Source of the DNA: Thermomicrobiales bacterium
GTDB taxonomy: Bacteria; Chloroflexota; Chloroflexia; Thermomicrobiales; UBA6265
Assembly (NCBI GenBank): GCA_020432165.1
Contig: JAGQGU010000004.1
Location: 1-64,000 of the forward strand
Reading direction: 5' to 3'
Length of the DNA stretch: 64,000 nucleotides
Below the pieces are notes generated by a model. That model had not been told where the DNA came from. It did not search any database and was given only the letters and a program-made list of their open reading frames with translations. Numbering within the stretch: position 1 is the first letter of the stretch; the number at the start of each line of letters is the position of its first letter. The position numbers were made by a program, and so were the translations under genes. Of this stretch, positions 7,666-16,009 are shown in pieces.

Positions 7666-7807
7666 CGTCATTCTGAGCGAAGCGAAGCACCTCGGGCCGG
7701 GATACTTTCGGCGTAGGCCCGCCCGTTACCTCAGCGTCATTCTGAGCGAAGCGAAGAACCTCGGAGCCGAGATGTCTTAGGCGTAGGCCCGCACTTTATG
7801 TGCGGGC
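7666..7807. repeat. Two tandem copies of a 57-58 bp GTCATTCTGAGCGAAGCGAAG repeat plus stem-loop
   Basis: Copy 1 (7666-7722) and copy 2 (7735-7792) share CGTCATTCTGAGCGAAGCGA, then A(C/A)CTCGG and a GGCGTAGGCCCGC end. Copy 2 runs into the perfect hairpin GCCCGCAC-TTTAT-GTGCGGGC (7787-7807), whose core matches the hairpin after rho at 292-312. The pair fills the gap between two minus-strand genes. Confidence 0.75.
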
Positions 7808-7815
7808 AGCCCGTG

Positions 7816-8814
7816 CTAACCCAAAACCCGCGTCAGCTCATCCGAATCGAATCGAGGCAATGCCTCGCCATCAATCGTGATGCCGTCCGATACTTCCGTC
7901 AAGATACCTATGCGGCTGATTCGCACGCCAGTGGCTTGTAGCTCCATTTCTGCACCTGGTTTGGCCGCAACCAGCAAGGCTCCCGAACTCAGGAGTCCAA
8001 GCGGATCAATACCGAAATGCTGCGCAATAGCCGTGGTCTCCGGCCGAACGGGAATGACCACGCCGTCAATCCGCGCGCCGAGTCCGGATGCCGCTGCGAT
8101 CTCGTGGATTGCCGTAGCGACACCTCCCTCGGTGGGATCGTGGAGCGCCGTCACTGTGCCGGTGCTGAGGAGTGCGCGTGCGACCCTGCTCACGGAGATA
8201 CCTGGATCGGAGAGGAGGTGCCGGGCTGATGTGACCATGTCCTCGCCAAGCGCCTCACGGAGCTCTTCATCCTTCTCGTGTGCCAGCAGTGCCGTACCTT
8301 CGATCGCAATCGATTCGGTCAGCCACAGCTCGTCGCCTGCGCGGGCGTTGCCGGGCATGAGCATGCCCTGATCACCGGGAGTACCCAGGAGCGTGCCGAT
8401 GAGAATCGGGCGGTCGATCCCGAGTGTGATCTCGGTATGACCACCGATGAGCGAGATACCTTCTTGCGTGCAGGCGATCTGCATTTCGCGAAAGAGATGC
8501 TCTACCAAAGCAGGCGTGGTGCCGTGTTCCGGTAATAGCGCCACCACGGTGAGCCAGCGGGGCACACCGCCCATACAGGAGATATCGTTGGCGTTCACGG
8601 CTACCAGGTAGCGAGCTGCGTCGGTGGTTGCGAACGTAATCGGATCGCTCTTGACCAACAGCGTTTCGTTGCCAACACTGATCGCTGCCGCGTCGAAGCC
8701 ATAGCTGGGATCGACTAATACACTGGCGTCGTGCGGTGTGCGATAGGTGCGCAGCAATCTCTCCAGCAGATCGCCGGGTAGCTTGCCGGGAGGGAGCAGG
8801 GGAGAATCAGGCAT
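7816..8814 (-). CDS. AIR synthase-related protein (HypE/PurM/SelD superfamily), HypE-like but without the C-terminal Cys
   Basis: The protein has 332 residues. The N-terminal half has KSDPITFATTDAARYLVAVN then ANDISCMGG, as in HypE and PurM ATP-binding halves. GGHTEIT and HDPTEGGVATAIHEIA follow at the domain junction, and the C-terminal domain has LLSSGALLVA. True HypE ends with a PRIC-type Cys that carries the thiocarboxamide. This protein ends TRVLG without Cys, and no hydrogenase maturation genes are nearby, so a HypE role is doubtful. The start overlaps the xseB stop (ATGCCTGA); an in-frame ATG at 8826 is possible. Confidence 0.75.
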   Translation of the reverse strand: MPDSPLLPPGKLPGDLLERLLRTYRTPHDASVLVDPSYGFDAAAISVGNETLLVKSDPITFATTDAARYLVAVNANDISCMGGVPRWLTVVALLPEHGTTPALVEHLFREMQIACTQEGISLIGGHTEITLGIDRPILIGTLLGTPGDQGMLMPGNARAGDELWLTESIAIEGTALLAHEKDEELREALGEDMVTSARHLLSDPGISVSRVARALLSTGTVTALHDPTEGGVATAIHEIAAASGLGARIDGVVIPVRPETTAIAQHFGIDPLGLLSSGALLVAAKPGAEMELQATGVRISRIGILTEVSDGITIDGEALPRFDSDELTRVLG

Positions 8815-9007
8815 CTTCTGATTCATCTCCGGAGAGAATCTTCACCTTCAGTTCCGCATCGGCAATCAACTGACGAGCTTCGTCCAACAATGCCGTGCCA
8901 TCGCGGAAACGTTCGATCGAGGCATCGAGACTCAGCTCGCCGCCTTCGAGTTCGACGACAATCTCGCGAATCTTCTCCAGCGCTTGCTCAAAGGTGATCT
9001 TTTCCAT
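8807..9007 (-). CDS. xseB: Exodeoxyribonuclease VII small subunit
   Basis: The protein has 66 residues and is almost entirely a helical hairpin, MEKITFEQALEKIREIVVEL then EGGELSLDASIERFRDG, which is the XseB signature. XseB binds the XseA coiled coil to form a single-strand-specific exonuclease. Its ATG shares one base with the xseA stop (TAATG), and its end overlaps the next gene, so the three genes form one translationally coupled unit. Confidence 0.92.
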   Translation of the reverse strand: MEKITFEQALEKIREIVVELEGGELSLDASIERFRDGTALLDEARQLIADAELKVKILSGDESEDA

Positions 9008-10221
9008 TAGCTATCCTCTCGTTCTCGGGTCGCCGAAACCGTTGCCAGCAGATCACCATCAGCCAGCGTTGCCCGAATGGGATCGCCCGCCACAGTATCG
9101 TGAACTGATCGAACCGGACTCCCGGTACTGGCGTTGCTGATATAGGCATATCCACGCTGCAGAATCGCGTGCGGATTGATCGAGTCCAGCAGATGTCCGG
9201 CCGCCTCGATATCTCGCGTGGCAATGGTCAACGTATGCGAAGTTGCCCGCATCATCCGGTCTCGAAGCGTGTTGAGTTCGTCGCGGATCTGGGCGAGCCT
9301 ACTTTCCGGAGAGAGTCGTGTTAACTGCCGTTGTAAGTCATCCAGGTGTTCCAGCAGACGATCCAGCGATCGCTGTAGTTCCACAGACATCGTGATCCTG
9401 GTTTGCTGCAATGCCAAATCTATCTGTTCAAGATCAGGCGCTGCCAACTCCGCCGCCATTGAGGGTGTACCTGCAGCCAGATCGGCGACATAATCTGCCA
9501 GTGTCACATCGGTCTCGTGCCCAACTGCACTGATAATCGGCACGCTGCTGGCATAGATCGCCCGTACCACGTGTTCATCGTTGAAGGCCCACAGATCTTC
9601 CATCGAGCCGCCGCCGCGGCCGATGATGATCACGTCTGGTTGCACTTCATCCAGAAGTCGTCGGAGCGCTTCTACCAGGCTCATCGGAGCGAGATCGCCC
9701 TGCACCAGCGACGGTGAGAGCACAAGTTCCGCCAGTGGATAGCGCCGGGAGATGACACGCTGGATATCGTGCCACACCGCACCGGTCTCGCTGGTGACCA
9801 CGCCGATCACGCGTGGCAGGGTCGGTAACGGTCGCTTGCGCGATTCGTCGAACAGTCCTTCTGCCTCGAGCCTCGCTCGTAGCTCTTCGAACTGCAGTTG
9901 CAGCAGTCCCACACCCTGTGGCTGCACCAGATTCACCTGGAGTTGGAGTTCACCTCGGGGGGCGTACATGGTGACGCTACCGTGTACGAGCACCTGATCG
10001 CTCTCGCGCAATGGGTAGCGTTGACGGGAGACGGAGGTCTTCCACATGACACAGCGGAACTGGGCCTCGGCATCTTTCAGTGTGAAGTAGGCATGCCCGG
10101 AACGGGCAATGGTGAGATTACTGATCTCACCATCGACCCATATGTTCTGAAATTCGGGTTGGTTTTCTACGGCATACTTCAGCCGGGCTGTTAGCTCGCC
10201 GAGTGAGAGAATAGCCTGCAT
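9007..10221 (-). CDS. xseA: Exodeoxyribonuclease VII large subunit
   Basis: The protein has 404 residues. An N-terminal OB fold (about 1-100) contains NIWVDGEISN and GHAYFTLKD. The catalytic domain follows, with IGVVTSETGAVWHDI, IIIGRGGGSMEDLWAFNDE and ISAVGHETDVTLADYVADL then RA/AGTPSMAAE. A coiled-coil region (about 270-335) should bind XseB. Its ATG is adjacent to the accB stop (both at 10221), so the two genes are coupled. It degrades ssDNA to oligonucleotides in repair and recombination. Confidence 0.95.
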   Translation of the reverse strand: MQAILSLGELTARLKYAVENQPEFQNIWVDGEISNLTIARSGHAYFTLKDAEAQFRCVMWKTSVSRQRYPLRESDQVLVHGSVTMYAPRGELQLQVNLVQPQGVGLLQLQFEELRARLEAEGLFDESRKRPLPTLPRVIGVVTSETGAVWHDIQRVISRRYPLAELVLSPSLVQGDLAPMSLVEALRRLLDEVQPDVIIIGRGGGSMEDLWAFNDEHVVRAIYASSVPIISAVGHETDVTLADYVADLAAGTPSMAAELAAPDLEQIDLALQQTRITMSVELQRSLDRLLEHLDDLQRQLTRLSPESRLAQIRDELNTLRDRMMRATSHTLTIATRDIEAAGHLLDSINPHAILQRGYAYISNASTGSPVRSVHDTVAGDPIRATLADGDLLATVSATREREDS

Positions 10222-10772
10222 TAGTCGAGACGGGCAGAATCCGCGATCCGAATCAACGGCGATCCGTATTCAACCGCTTCCGCATTCTGCACGAGAATCT
10301 CCACTACCACCCCGCTACGATCGGAAGTGATCTCGTTCATGATCTTCATCGCTTCGATGATACCGATCACCTGGCCGGAATCGACCTCATCGCCGATCTG
10401 CACGAAGGCGGGTTCGCCCGGTGCCGAAGCGGAGTAGAAGGTACCGATCATCGGGCTGCTGACCACATGCCCATCCGGTTGTGCCGGAGCCGCAGGTGTG
10501 GAACCAGCATCGGAGGAAGCGGCGGGTGCACCGAGTGCCGAGGCATCGTGATAGACGGCGGGCATCGCCGAGAACTGCGGCATCTGCATCACTGGTGTAT
10601 TCGATGCCAACGCCACCGCCTCGGAGCGAAGCTTGATCTTGAAACCCTCGGTCTTCAGATTGAGTTCGCCGATACCGCCAGCGTTCATCATATCGATGAG
10701 CGCCCGCACCGATTCGACCACGCTCTCCGGGCCGGACGATTCGTGCTGGATCTGGTTCTCCTGGTCGGTCAT
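10221..10772 (-). CDS. accB: Biotin carboxyl carrier protein of acetyl-CoA carboxylase
   Basis: BCCP of 183 residues: an N-terminal helical region with VRALIDMMNAGGIGELNLKT, a Pro/Ala-rich linker (about 75-105), and a biotinyl domain with the VVSSPMIGTFYSA opening. The biotinylation site is Lys in IIEAMKIMNEI. It carries carboxybiotin between the carboxylase and transferase in fatty-acid synthesis. ATG 10772 is preferred over ATG 10781 because GGGGG lies at a proper distance from it. The usual downstream partner accC is absent; xseA follows instead. Confidence 0.93.
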   Translation of the reverse strand: MTDQENQIQHESSGPESVVESVRALIDMMNAGGIGELNLKTEGFKIKLRSEAVALASNTPVMQMPQFSAMPAVYHDASALGAPAASSDAGSTPAAPAQPDGHVVSSPMIGTFYSASAPGEPAFVQIGDEVDSGQVIGIIEAMKIMNEITSDRSGVVVEILVQNAEAVEYGSPLIRIADSARLD

Positions 10773-10801
10773 GACACCCATCCCCCTGATAAAGTCGCGG
10801 C

Positions 10802-11359
10802 CTAGACGCGTTCGATGTACTCGCCCGTGCGGGTATCGATCTTGAGATTATCGCCTTCGCTCACAAAGAGCGGAACATTCACGGTCAAACCGGTTTCCAT
10901 CACTGCCGGCTTGTTGCCACCGGTAGCTGTATCGCCCTTGAAACCGGGATCGGTCTGCACGACCTGCAGCACCACGCTGGTTGGGAGCTCCACATCGATC
11001 GGCTCGCCGTTGTAGGTGAGAAGATCAATGATGTCGTTCTCCTTCATGAATGGAGCGGCTTCTTCAACCGTGGTGCGATCCAGAAGAATCTGGTCGAAGG
11101 AATCCGTATCCATGAAGTTGTAGTGATCGCCCTCAACATACAGGAACTGCACGTGCTGACGCTCCAGCCGCACCAGGTTGAACTTGGTGCCGGCCATAGC
11201 GGTCATCTGGGTATTTGCACCCGTGCGCAGATCCTTCAGGCTCATGCGGATATTGGCGGAACCGCGTGCCTGCTTGTTATGCGAGAAGTCCATGACTTTT
11301 ACGAGCTTGCCATCAATATCCAGCGTAATACCCTTACGCACATCTCCTGTATCAATCAT
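10802..11359 (-). CDS. efp: Elongation factor P
   Basis: The protein has 185 residues in three beta-barrel domains. KOW-like domain I has the tip loop SHNKQARGSANIRM, and the conserved C-terminus is TGEYIERV. EF-P relieves ribosome stalling at polyproline. The residue at the tip, Lys34 in E. coli, is Arg32 here (codon 11264-11266), and the loop is QARGS instead of PGKGG. It follows the M24 peptidase gene and precedes accB, the common pepP-efp-accB order. Confidence 0.95.
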   Translation of the reverse strand: MIDTGDVRKGITLDIDGKLVKVMDFSHNKQARGSANIRMSLKDLRTGANTQMTAMAGTKFNLVRLERQHVQFLYVEGDHYNFMDTDSFDQILLDRTTVEEAAPFMKENDIIDLLTYNGEPIDVELPTSVVLQVVQTDPGFKGDTATGGNKPAVMETGLTVNVPLFVSEGDNLKIDTRTGEYIERV

Positions 11360-11379
11360 CCGCGTAGCTCCTGTAATGA

Positions 11380-12468
11380 CTAGAGGACATTCTTGGGTGC
11401 CCTGGTCAGATTCTCGGCACCATCGTTGGTAACCAATACAACGTCTTCAATGCGGACACCCGCAACTCCCGGTACATAAAGACCGGGTTCCACGGTTACC
11501 ACCATACCAGCGGCAAGAGTGTCCTTGCTGCGAAAGCTCGCCGAAGGTGCCTCATGCACCCGCAATCCGAGTCCGTGCCCGAGCGAATGCACAAAGTACT
11601 GATCGGTACCTTGCGCCTTGAAAACGTCCCGTGCGACTGCATCGAACTCCACGCCGGTCATGCCAGGTTTGGCAGCACCGATCGCGGCGTTGAAGGCAGC
11701 CTGCACATTCTGGTACATGGTAACAAGTTCAGGGGAGGGTTCGCCAAACCAGATGGTGCGGGTGAGATCGCCTGCATAACCCTGGTGCAGCGCCCCCATG
11801 TCGATGATGATGGGTTCGCCCTCCTGAATGATGCGATCTCCGGGTGCGTGATGCGGCTTGGCAGCATTGGGGCCAGAGGCAACAATCGTGGGGAAACTCT
11901 CGCCTTCGGAACCAGCGTTCTTGAGTTCCTCGGCGACGATATCCGCCAACGCTTTCTCGGTCATGCCCACACGCGCTCTCGCTGCGGCTGCCTCAAAGGC
12001 GACATCGGTCATATGGAGTGCGGTGCGCAGCATCTCCACCTCTTCGGGCGTCTTGATCGCGCGCAAGGAGTCGATGATATTGCCGACCGGTGTGAAGCTG
12101 ACATTAGGTAGCAACTCGACCAGCTTGTTGTACGAGGCAACGGTCGTAGTCGCATCCTCGAAACCGATGGCTGTCCAACCCTGTTCCTGAGCCAGATCGG
12201 CGAAGGCGTTCACCCAACCGTTACCCCAGTCCTTGACCTGTGTATCGGCATTGGCTTCCGCCTGCGCCCAGGGGAGATTGGTGGCTGGTGCGAAAAGCCA
12301 GATCACATCCTTGCCGAGTACCGTGAGTCCGCCCGGTTCATCGATCGCGTGATCATCGCCGGTGAAGGAAGTGAGATAGCGACGATTTGTGCCATTGGTG
12401 ACAAGAATGGCATCGACGCCCATCTCATCTACCAGGGCAAATGCGCGCGTGCTCCGTGCCGATGCCAT
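11380..12468 (-). CDS. M24 family Xaa-Pro peptidase
   Basis: The protein has 362 residues. An N-terminal creatinase-like domain (about 1-125) precedes a pita-bread metallopeptidase domain. Dinuclear metal ligands are visible: two Asp in IIDMGALHQGYAGDLTRTIW, His in FVHSLGHGLGL, Glu in VTVEPGLYV and Glu in GVRIEDVV. It removes N-terminal residues before proline. The start is set at ATG 12468, with AAAGGA eight bases upstream; the frame extends to 12546 but would cover the aroQ stop. It sits between aroQ and efp. Confidence 0.92.
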   Translation of the reverse strand: MASARSTRAFALVDEMGVDAILVTNGTNRRYLTSFTGDDHAIDEPGGLTVLGKDVIWLFAPATNLPWAQAEANADTQVKDWGNGWVNAFADLAQEQGWTAIGFEDATTTVASYNKLVELLPNVSFTPVGNIIDSLRAIKTPEEVEMLRTALHMTDVAFEAAAARARVGMTEKALADIVAEELKNAGSEGESFPTIVASGPNAAKPHHAPGDRIIQEGEPIIIDMGALHQGYAGDLTRTIWFGEPSPELVTMYQNVQAAFNAAIGAAKPGMTGVEFDAVARDVFKAQGTDQYFVHSLGHGLGLRVHEAPSASFRSKDTLAAGMVVTVEPGLYVPGVAGVRIEDVVLVTNDGAENLTRAPKNVL

Positions 12469-12484
12469 GAATCTCGTCCTTTTT

Positions 12485-12940
12485 CTAGGCGTTCTTTGCC
12501 AATTGACTGCGGAACCATTCGAGCGCGAGGCGATAGCCATCCTCACCCAATCCGACGATCTGACCGGCAGCGACCGGCGCGATCACGGAATGGTGACGGA
12601 ATTCCTCCCGCTTGTGCACATTACTAATGTGTACTTCAACGACAGGCGTATTGATGCTGGCCACGGCATCGCGGATCGCGATGCTGTAATGCGTGAATGC
12701 GCCGGGATTGAAGATGATGCCATCCGCTTCCCGACCCACGGTCTGGATTGTATCGACCAATACGCCTTCGTGATTGGATTGCACCGGCACCACATCCAAC
12801 TGCGGTGTGCCACTTTTTCCGAGAGCGACGATATCGCGCTCGATATCCGCCAGGGTGCGACTGCCGTAAATCTCCGGCTCGCGTGTTCCCAGCATATTCA
12901 GATTCGGGCCATTCAGAAGGAGGATGGTGCCGTGTGCCAT
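12485..12940 (-). CDS. aroQ: 3-dehydroquinate dehydratase, type II
   Basis: A typical type II dehydroquinase of 151 residues. It has LLNGPNLNMLGTREPEIYG with the catalytic Tyr, NPGAFTHYSIAIRDA, and EVHISNVHKREEFRHHSV with the catalytic His. It converts 3-dehydroquinate to 3-dehydroshikimate in the shikimate pathway. The next minus-strand gene starts 16 bp after its stop, in the usual aroQ-pepP-efp-accB order. Confidence 0.96.
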   Translation of the reverse strand: MAHGTILLLNGPNLNMLGTREPEIYGSRTLADIERDIVALGKSGTPQLDVVPVQSNHEGVLVDTIQTVGREADGIIFNPGAFTHYSIAIRDAVASINTPVVEVHISNVHKREEFRHHSVIAPVAAGQIVGLGEDGYRLALEWFRSQLAKNA

Positions 12941-12946
12941 GTGTGC

Positions 12947-13900
12947 TTAACCTACCGGTTGATTGCTGTTGATCAGTGCGGCGACATACGCCTTCACTTC
13001 GAATTTGGAATCTGATCCATCTGGTGTCAGTTGTCCGTGGAAGACATACACCGGTTGCAGATACTGCGCCTCACCGGCAATACCAGAGGTAGTGTACGCC
13101 AGTGATAATCGCGTGTACACAACATTTCCGCCGATGGTAGTGCCCGGTGCGAACTGATCGGTGGGCAATGATGCCTCGACCCAGGCGCGTCGATTCTCTA
13201 CCTCATCCCAGGCAAAGTCAGCACCTCGCAACTGATAGACAAGATGCTGCGATATCTTGGCCCAGGCGTTGGTCGCTTCCAGTACTTGCGCATTGGCACC
13301 CATTGTGACCGTCACGATTGGTGTAGCGGAGATGAGCGGGGCGGGCTGTACCGGCTGGAAGCCGACGATCACACGTGCTGGCTCATCGGTGCGGGAGAGG
13401 ACATAACCATCGCCCACATCGCCCGGTAGCAGGCCGACCTGGCGCAGCCACTCACGCGCGGTGCCGATCGCCTTGTCATCGGCAGGTAGATCGCCATCTT
13501 CCTCTTTGGCGGAGGAGATGAACTGCACACGACCCTGTGTTACGTAGAGTTGACCCGCGCGGGATTGCAAGCTGTAGGTGTTGCCACCGAGATCGGTTGC
13601 TTCGGCATCGATACCCAGCGCTTCGGCCAATTCTGCCACCTGTTCGCTGGAGTAAACGGTCAGCTCCATGTTGTAAACGGGTGCTTCATCGGGCACACCA
13701 TCGAAGTTGCCATCGTAGGTACTGCTGAGCTCGAATGTGTGCCCCTGGGGATTCATACTGGGAAGATCAGCAGCAGGGAGCTCTGCACCAGTCTCGGTAT
13801 CCGAGCCGGTTGTCTGGGCGAAAACGTTGGTCTTTATCAGCGCACCGGCGCCAATAAGCGCGGCCAGGCCGCGGCGGTTGATGCGAGTCTGCATCCGCAT
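12947..13900 (-). CDS. Secreted protein of unknown function with Tat-like leader
   Basis: The protein has 317 residues and is not recognised as any family. The N-terminus INRRGLAALIGAGALI looks like a twin-arginine or Sec leader, with AFA/VFAQ near residue 29. The mature part has repeated beta-rich segments, including LTVYSSEQVAELAEALGI and two halves ending in YVTQGRVQF and YVFHGQLTPDG. No Cys or obvious catalytic motif is seen. GGAGGG lies upstream of ATG 13900. It lies 6 bp before aroQ and 39 bp after uvrB, so it is likely co-transcribed. Confidence 0.7.
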   Translation of the reverse strand: MRMQTRINRRGLAALIGAGALIKTNVFAQTTGSDTETGAELPAADLPSMNPQGHTFELSSTYDGNFDGVPDEAPVYNMELTVYSSEQVAELAEALGIDAEATDLGGNTYSLQSRAGQLYVTQGRVQFISSAKEEDGDLPADDKAIGTAREWLRQVGLLPGDVGDGYVLSRTDEPARVIVGFQPVQPAPLISATPIVTVTMGANAQVLEATNAWAKISQHLVYQLRGADFAWDEVENRRAWVEASLPTDQFAPGTTIGGNVVYTRLSLAYTTSGIAGEAQYLQPVYVFHGQLTPDGSDSKFEVKAYVAALINSNQPVG

Positions 13901-13939
13901 GGGAGTTGTTCCCTCCGTGTCGTCCGGTGAGGTGTGTCG

Positions 13940-15952
13940 TTATTTCTCGACCGGATCTTCAAAGGTGATACGTCGCAATTCGACGATCTGATCGCGGAAG
14001 ACAGCAGCTTTCTCAAACTCATAATTGCGGGAGGCTGCCTTCATCTGTGATTCCAGGTCCTTGATCATGCGAGCAAGCTCATCCTTGGGAATCTGGAAGA
14101 TAACCCCATCCTTGCCCTTGCCATCAGCATCGTACTCAACATGTTCTTCGGCAACGGCGCGCATGCGATCACTCAGATCCCGGATTTCCTTCACGATACC
14201 GCGCGGCTGAATGCCGTGTTCCTCGTTGTACTGCACCTGAATCTCGCGACGACGATAGGTCTCGTCAATAGCCGCTCTCATCGAGTGCGTCACGGTATCC
14301 GCGTACATGATGACCAGCCCGTCAACATGCCGCGCTGCTCGACCAATGGTCTGGATCAGCGATCCTTCGGACCGGAGGAAACCCTCCTTGTCCGCATCTA
14401 GGATAGCAACCAGCGAGACTTCTGGCAGGTCGAGACCTTCTCGCAAGAGATTGATACCCACCACAACATCGTGCACACCCATGCGAAGATCGCGCAGAAT
14501 CTCCACCCGTTCAAAGGTATCGATCTCGCTATGCAGGTAGTGCGTGCGGATGCCAAGCTCCTTGAGATGGTCGCTCAAATCCTCCGCCATGCGCTTGGTG
14601 AGCGTGGTCACCAGAGCTCGTTCACCCTTGGCGATGCGACCATTGAGCTCGGCCACCAGATCGTCGATCTGCCCCTTGCTCGGGCGCACGCTGATCTGCG
14701 GATCGAGCAATCCTGTTGGTCGAATGACCTGTCGCACAATCTTCTCGCTGTGCTCCATCTCATATGGACCCGGCGTGGCGGAAACAAAGACCGCCTGGTT
14801 GATCATCCCTTCGAACTCGTTGAAGGTGAGCGGTCGGTTCTCTTTTGCGCTCGGCAGGCGGAATCCATACTCCACCAGCACATCCTTACGACTGCGATCA
14901 CCACCGAACATACCGCGCACCTGTGGCAGGGTGATGTGGCTCTCGTCGATCAGCATCAGATAGTCTTCGGGGAAGTAGTCCAGCAATGTGCTCGGTTGAT
15001 CACCGAATTGTCGTCGACTGAGGTGCATCGAGTAATTCTCGATGCCGGCACAGTACCCAGCCTCGGTCATCATCTCGATGTCGTACATCGTGCGTTGCTT
15101 GAGCCGTGCCGCTTCCAGAATCTTGCCATTGGCATCGAGCTCCTTGAGCCGCTGCTCCAATTCGGTCTCGATATCCGTGATCGCACTCTTCATCATGTCG
15201 TTGGTGGTGACGAAGTGCTTGGCGGGATAGATGGCGATGTCATCGCGCTCGGCCAGAATCTCGCCTGTCAGTGGCTCAACATCGACAATCCGCTCGATCT
15301 CATCACCGAAGAACTCGATACGGACGGCGATCTCTTCATAGGCCGGGTAAACCTCAATCGTATCGCCGCGCACACGGAACGAACCGCGCACCAGGGTCAT
15401 ATCGTTGCGATCGTACTGGATATCAACCAACTGCCGTAGCACCTTGTCGCGCCGAACCTGTTGGCCACGCATCAGGTGGATCATTGTCTTGGCGTATTCT
15501 TCCGGAGTACCAAGACCAAAGATGCAGCTGACCGATGCGACGATGAGCGTGTCGTGCCGTGTCAACAAGGATCTGGTCGCGGCGTGACGTAGCTTGTCGA
15601 TCTCCTCGTTGATATCTGCATCTTTTTCGATGAAGGTATCCGTGCGAGCGACGTAGGCCTCAGGCTGGTAATAGTCGTAGTACGAAACGAAGTATTCGAT
15701 CGCGTTATTCGGGAAGAACTCCTTGAACTCGCTATAAAGCTGGGCCGCGAGTGTTTTGTTATGAGCGAGAACGAGGGTAGGGCGATTCACCTGCTCAACA
15801 ATGTTGGCCATGGTGAACGTCTTGCCAGAACCCGTAACACCCAGAAGCGTCTGGAAACGATCACCTTCATTGAGTCCGCTTACAAGTTCGTTGATGGCCG
15901 TGGGTTGATCGCCGGTCGGTTGAAGATCGCTGACGATCTTGAATGCAGGCAT
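13940..15952 (-). CDS. uvrB: Excinuclease ABC subunit B
   Basis: The protein has 670 residues, full length for the family. It shows Walker A GVTGSGKT (38-45), the beta-hairpin region [14 protein letters not shown], the DEAD-like [13 protein letters not shown], the helicase motifs [14 protein letters not shown] and QTIGRAARH, and a C-terminal UVR motif ([19 protein letters not shown]). UvrB receives damaged DNA from UvrA and recruits UvrC for dual incision. GGAGA precedes ATG 15952. The upstream region has a TATAAT and a possible degenerate SOS box. Confidence 0.97.
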   Translation of the reverse strand: MPAFKIVSDLQPTGDQPTAINELVSGLNEGDRFQTLLGVTGSGKTFTMANIVEQVNRPTLVLAHNKTLAAQLYSEFKEFFPNNAIEYFVSYYDYYQPEAYVARTDTFIEKDADINEEIDKLRHAATRSLLTRHDTLIVASVSCIFGLGTPEEYAKTMIHLMRGQQVRRDKVLRQLVDIQYDRNDMTLVRGSFRVRGDTIEVYPAYEEIAVRIEFFGDEIERIVDVEPLTGEILAERDDIAIYPAKHFVTTNDMMKSAITDIETELEQRLKELDANGKILEAARLKQRTMYDIEMMTEAGYCAGIENYSMHLSRRQFGDQPSTLLDYFPEDYLMLIDESHITLPQVRGMFGGDRSRKDVLVEYGFRLPSAKENRPLTFNEFEGMINQAVFVSATPGPYEMEHSEKIVRQVIRPTGLLDPQISVRPSKGQIDDLVAELNGRIAKGERALVTTLTKRMAEDLSDHLKELGIRTHYLHSEIDTFERVEILRDLRMGVHDVVVGINLLREGLDLPEVSLVAILDADKEGFLRSEGSLIQTIGRAARHVDGLVIMYADTVTHSMRAAIDETYRRREIQVQYNEEHGIQPRGIVKEIRDLSDRMRAVAEEHVEYDADGKGKDGVIFQIPKDELARMIKDLESQMKAASRNYEFEKAAVFRDQIVELRRITFEDPVEK

Positions 15953-15976
15953 AGAATCTCCATCCGGTTGAAATCA

Positions 15977-16009
15977 GATCATTTGTTCGATTATACGATA
16001 GCCCGTCAA
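15977..16009 (-). promoter_or_regulatory. Possible uvrB promoter (-10) and degenerate SOS-like box
   Basis: On the minus strand a perfect TATAAT lies at 15995-15990, about 40 bp before the uvrB ATG. TTGACG (16009-16004) is only 8 bp upstream, so it cannot serve as a normal -35. Directly downstream, TCGAACAAATGATC (15990-15977) resembles the Gram-positive LexA box CGAAC-N4-GTTCG with mismatches in the right half. Both calls are tentative. Confidence 0.35.

Noticed and set aside
7666-7807. CRISPR-like array from the two 57-58 bp repeats
   Set aside because: There are only two copies with a 12-bp gap, no spacer of regular length and no cas genes. The sequence fits a dispersed intergenic repeat.
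7816-8826. Calling the AIR-synthase-like gene hypE
   Set aside because: The C-terminal Cys needed by HypE is absent and there are no other hyp or hydrogenase genes in the window.
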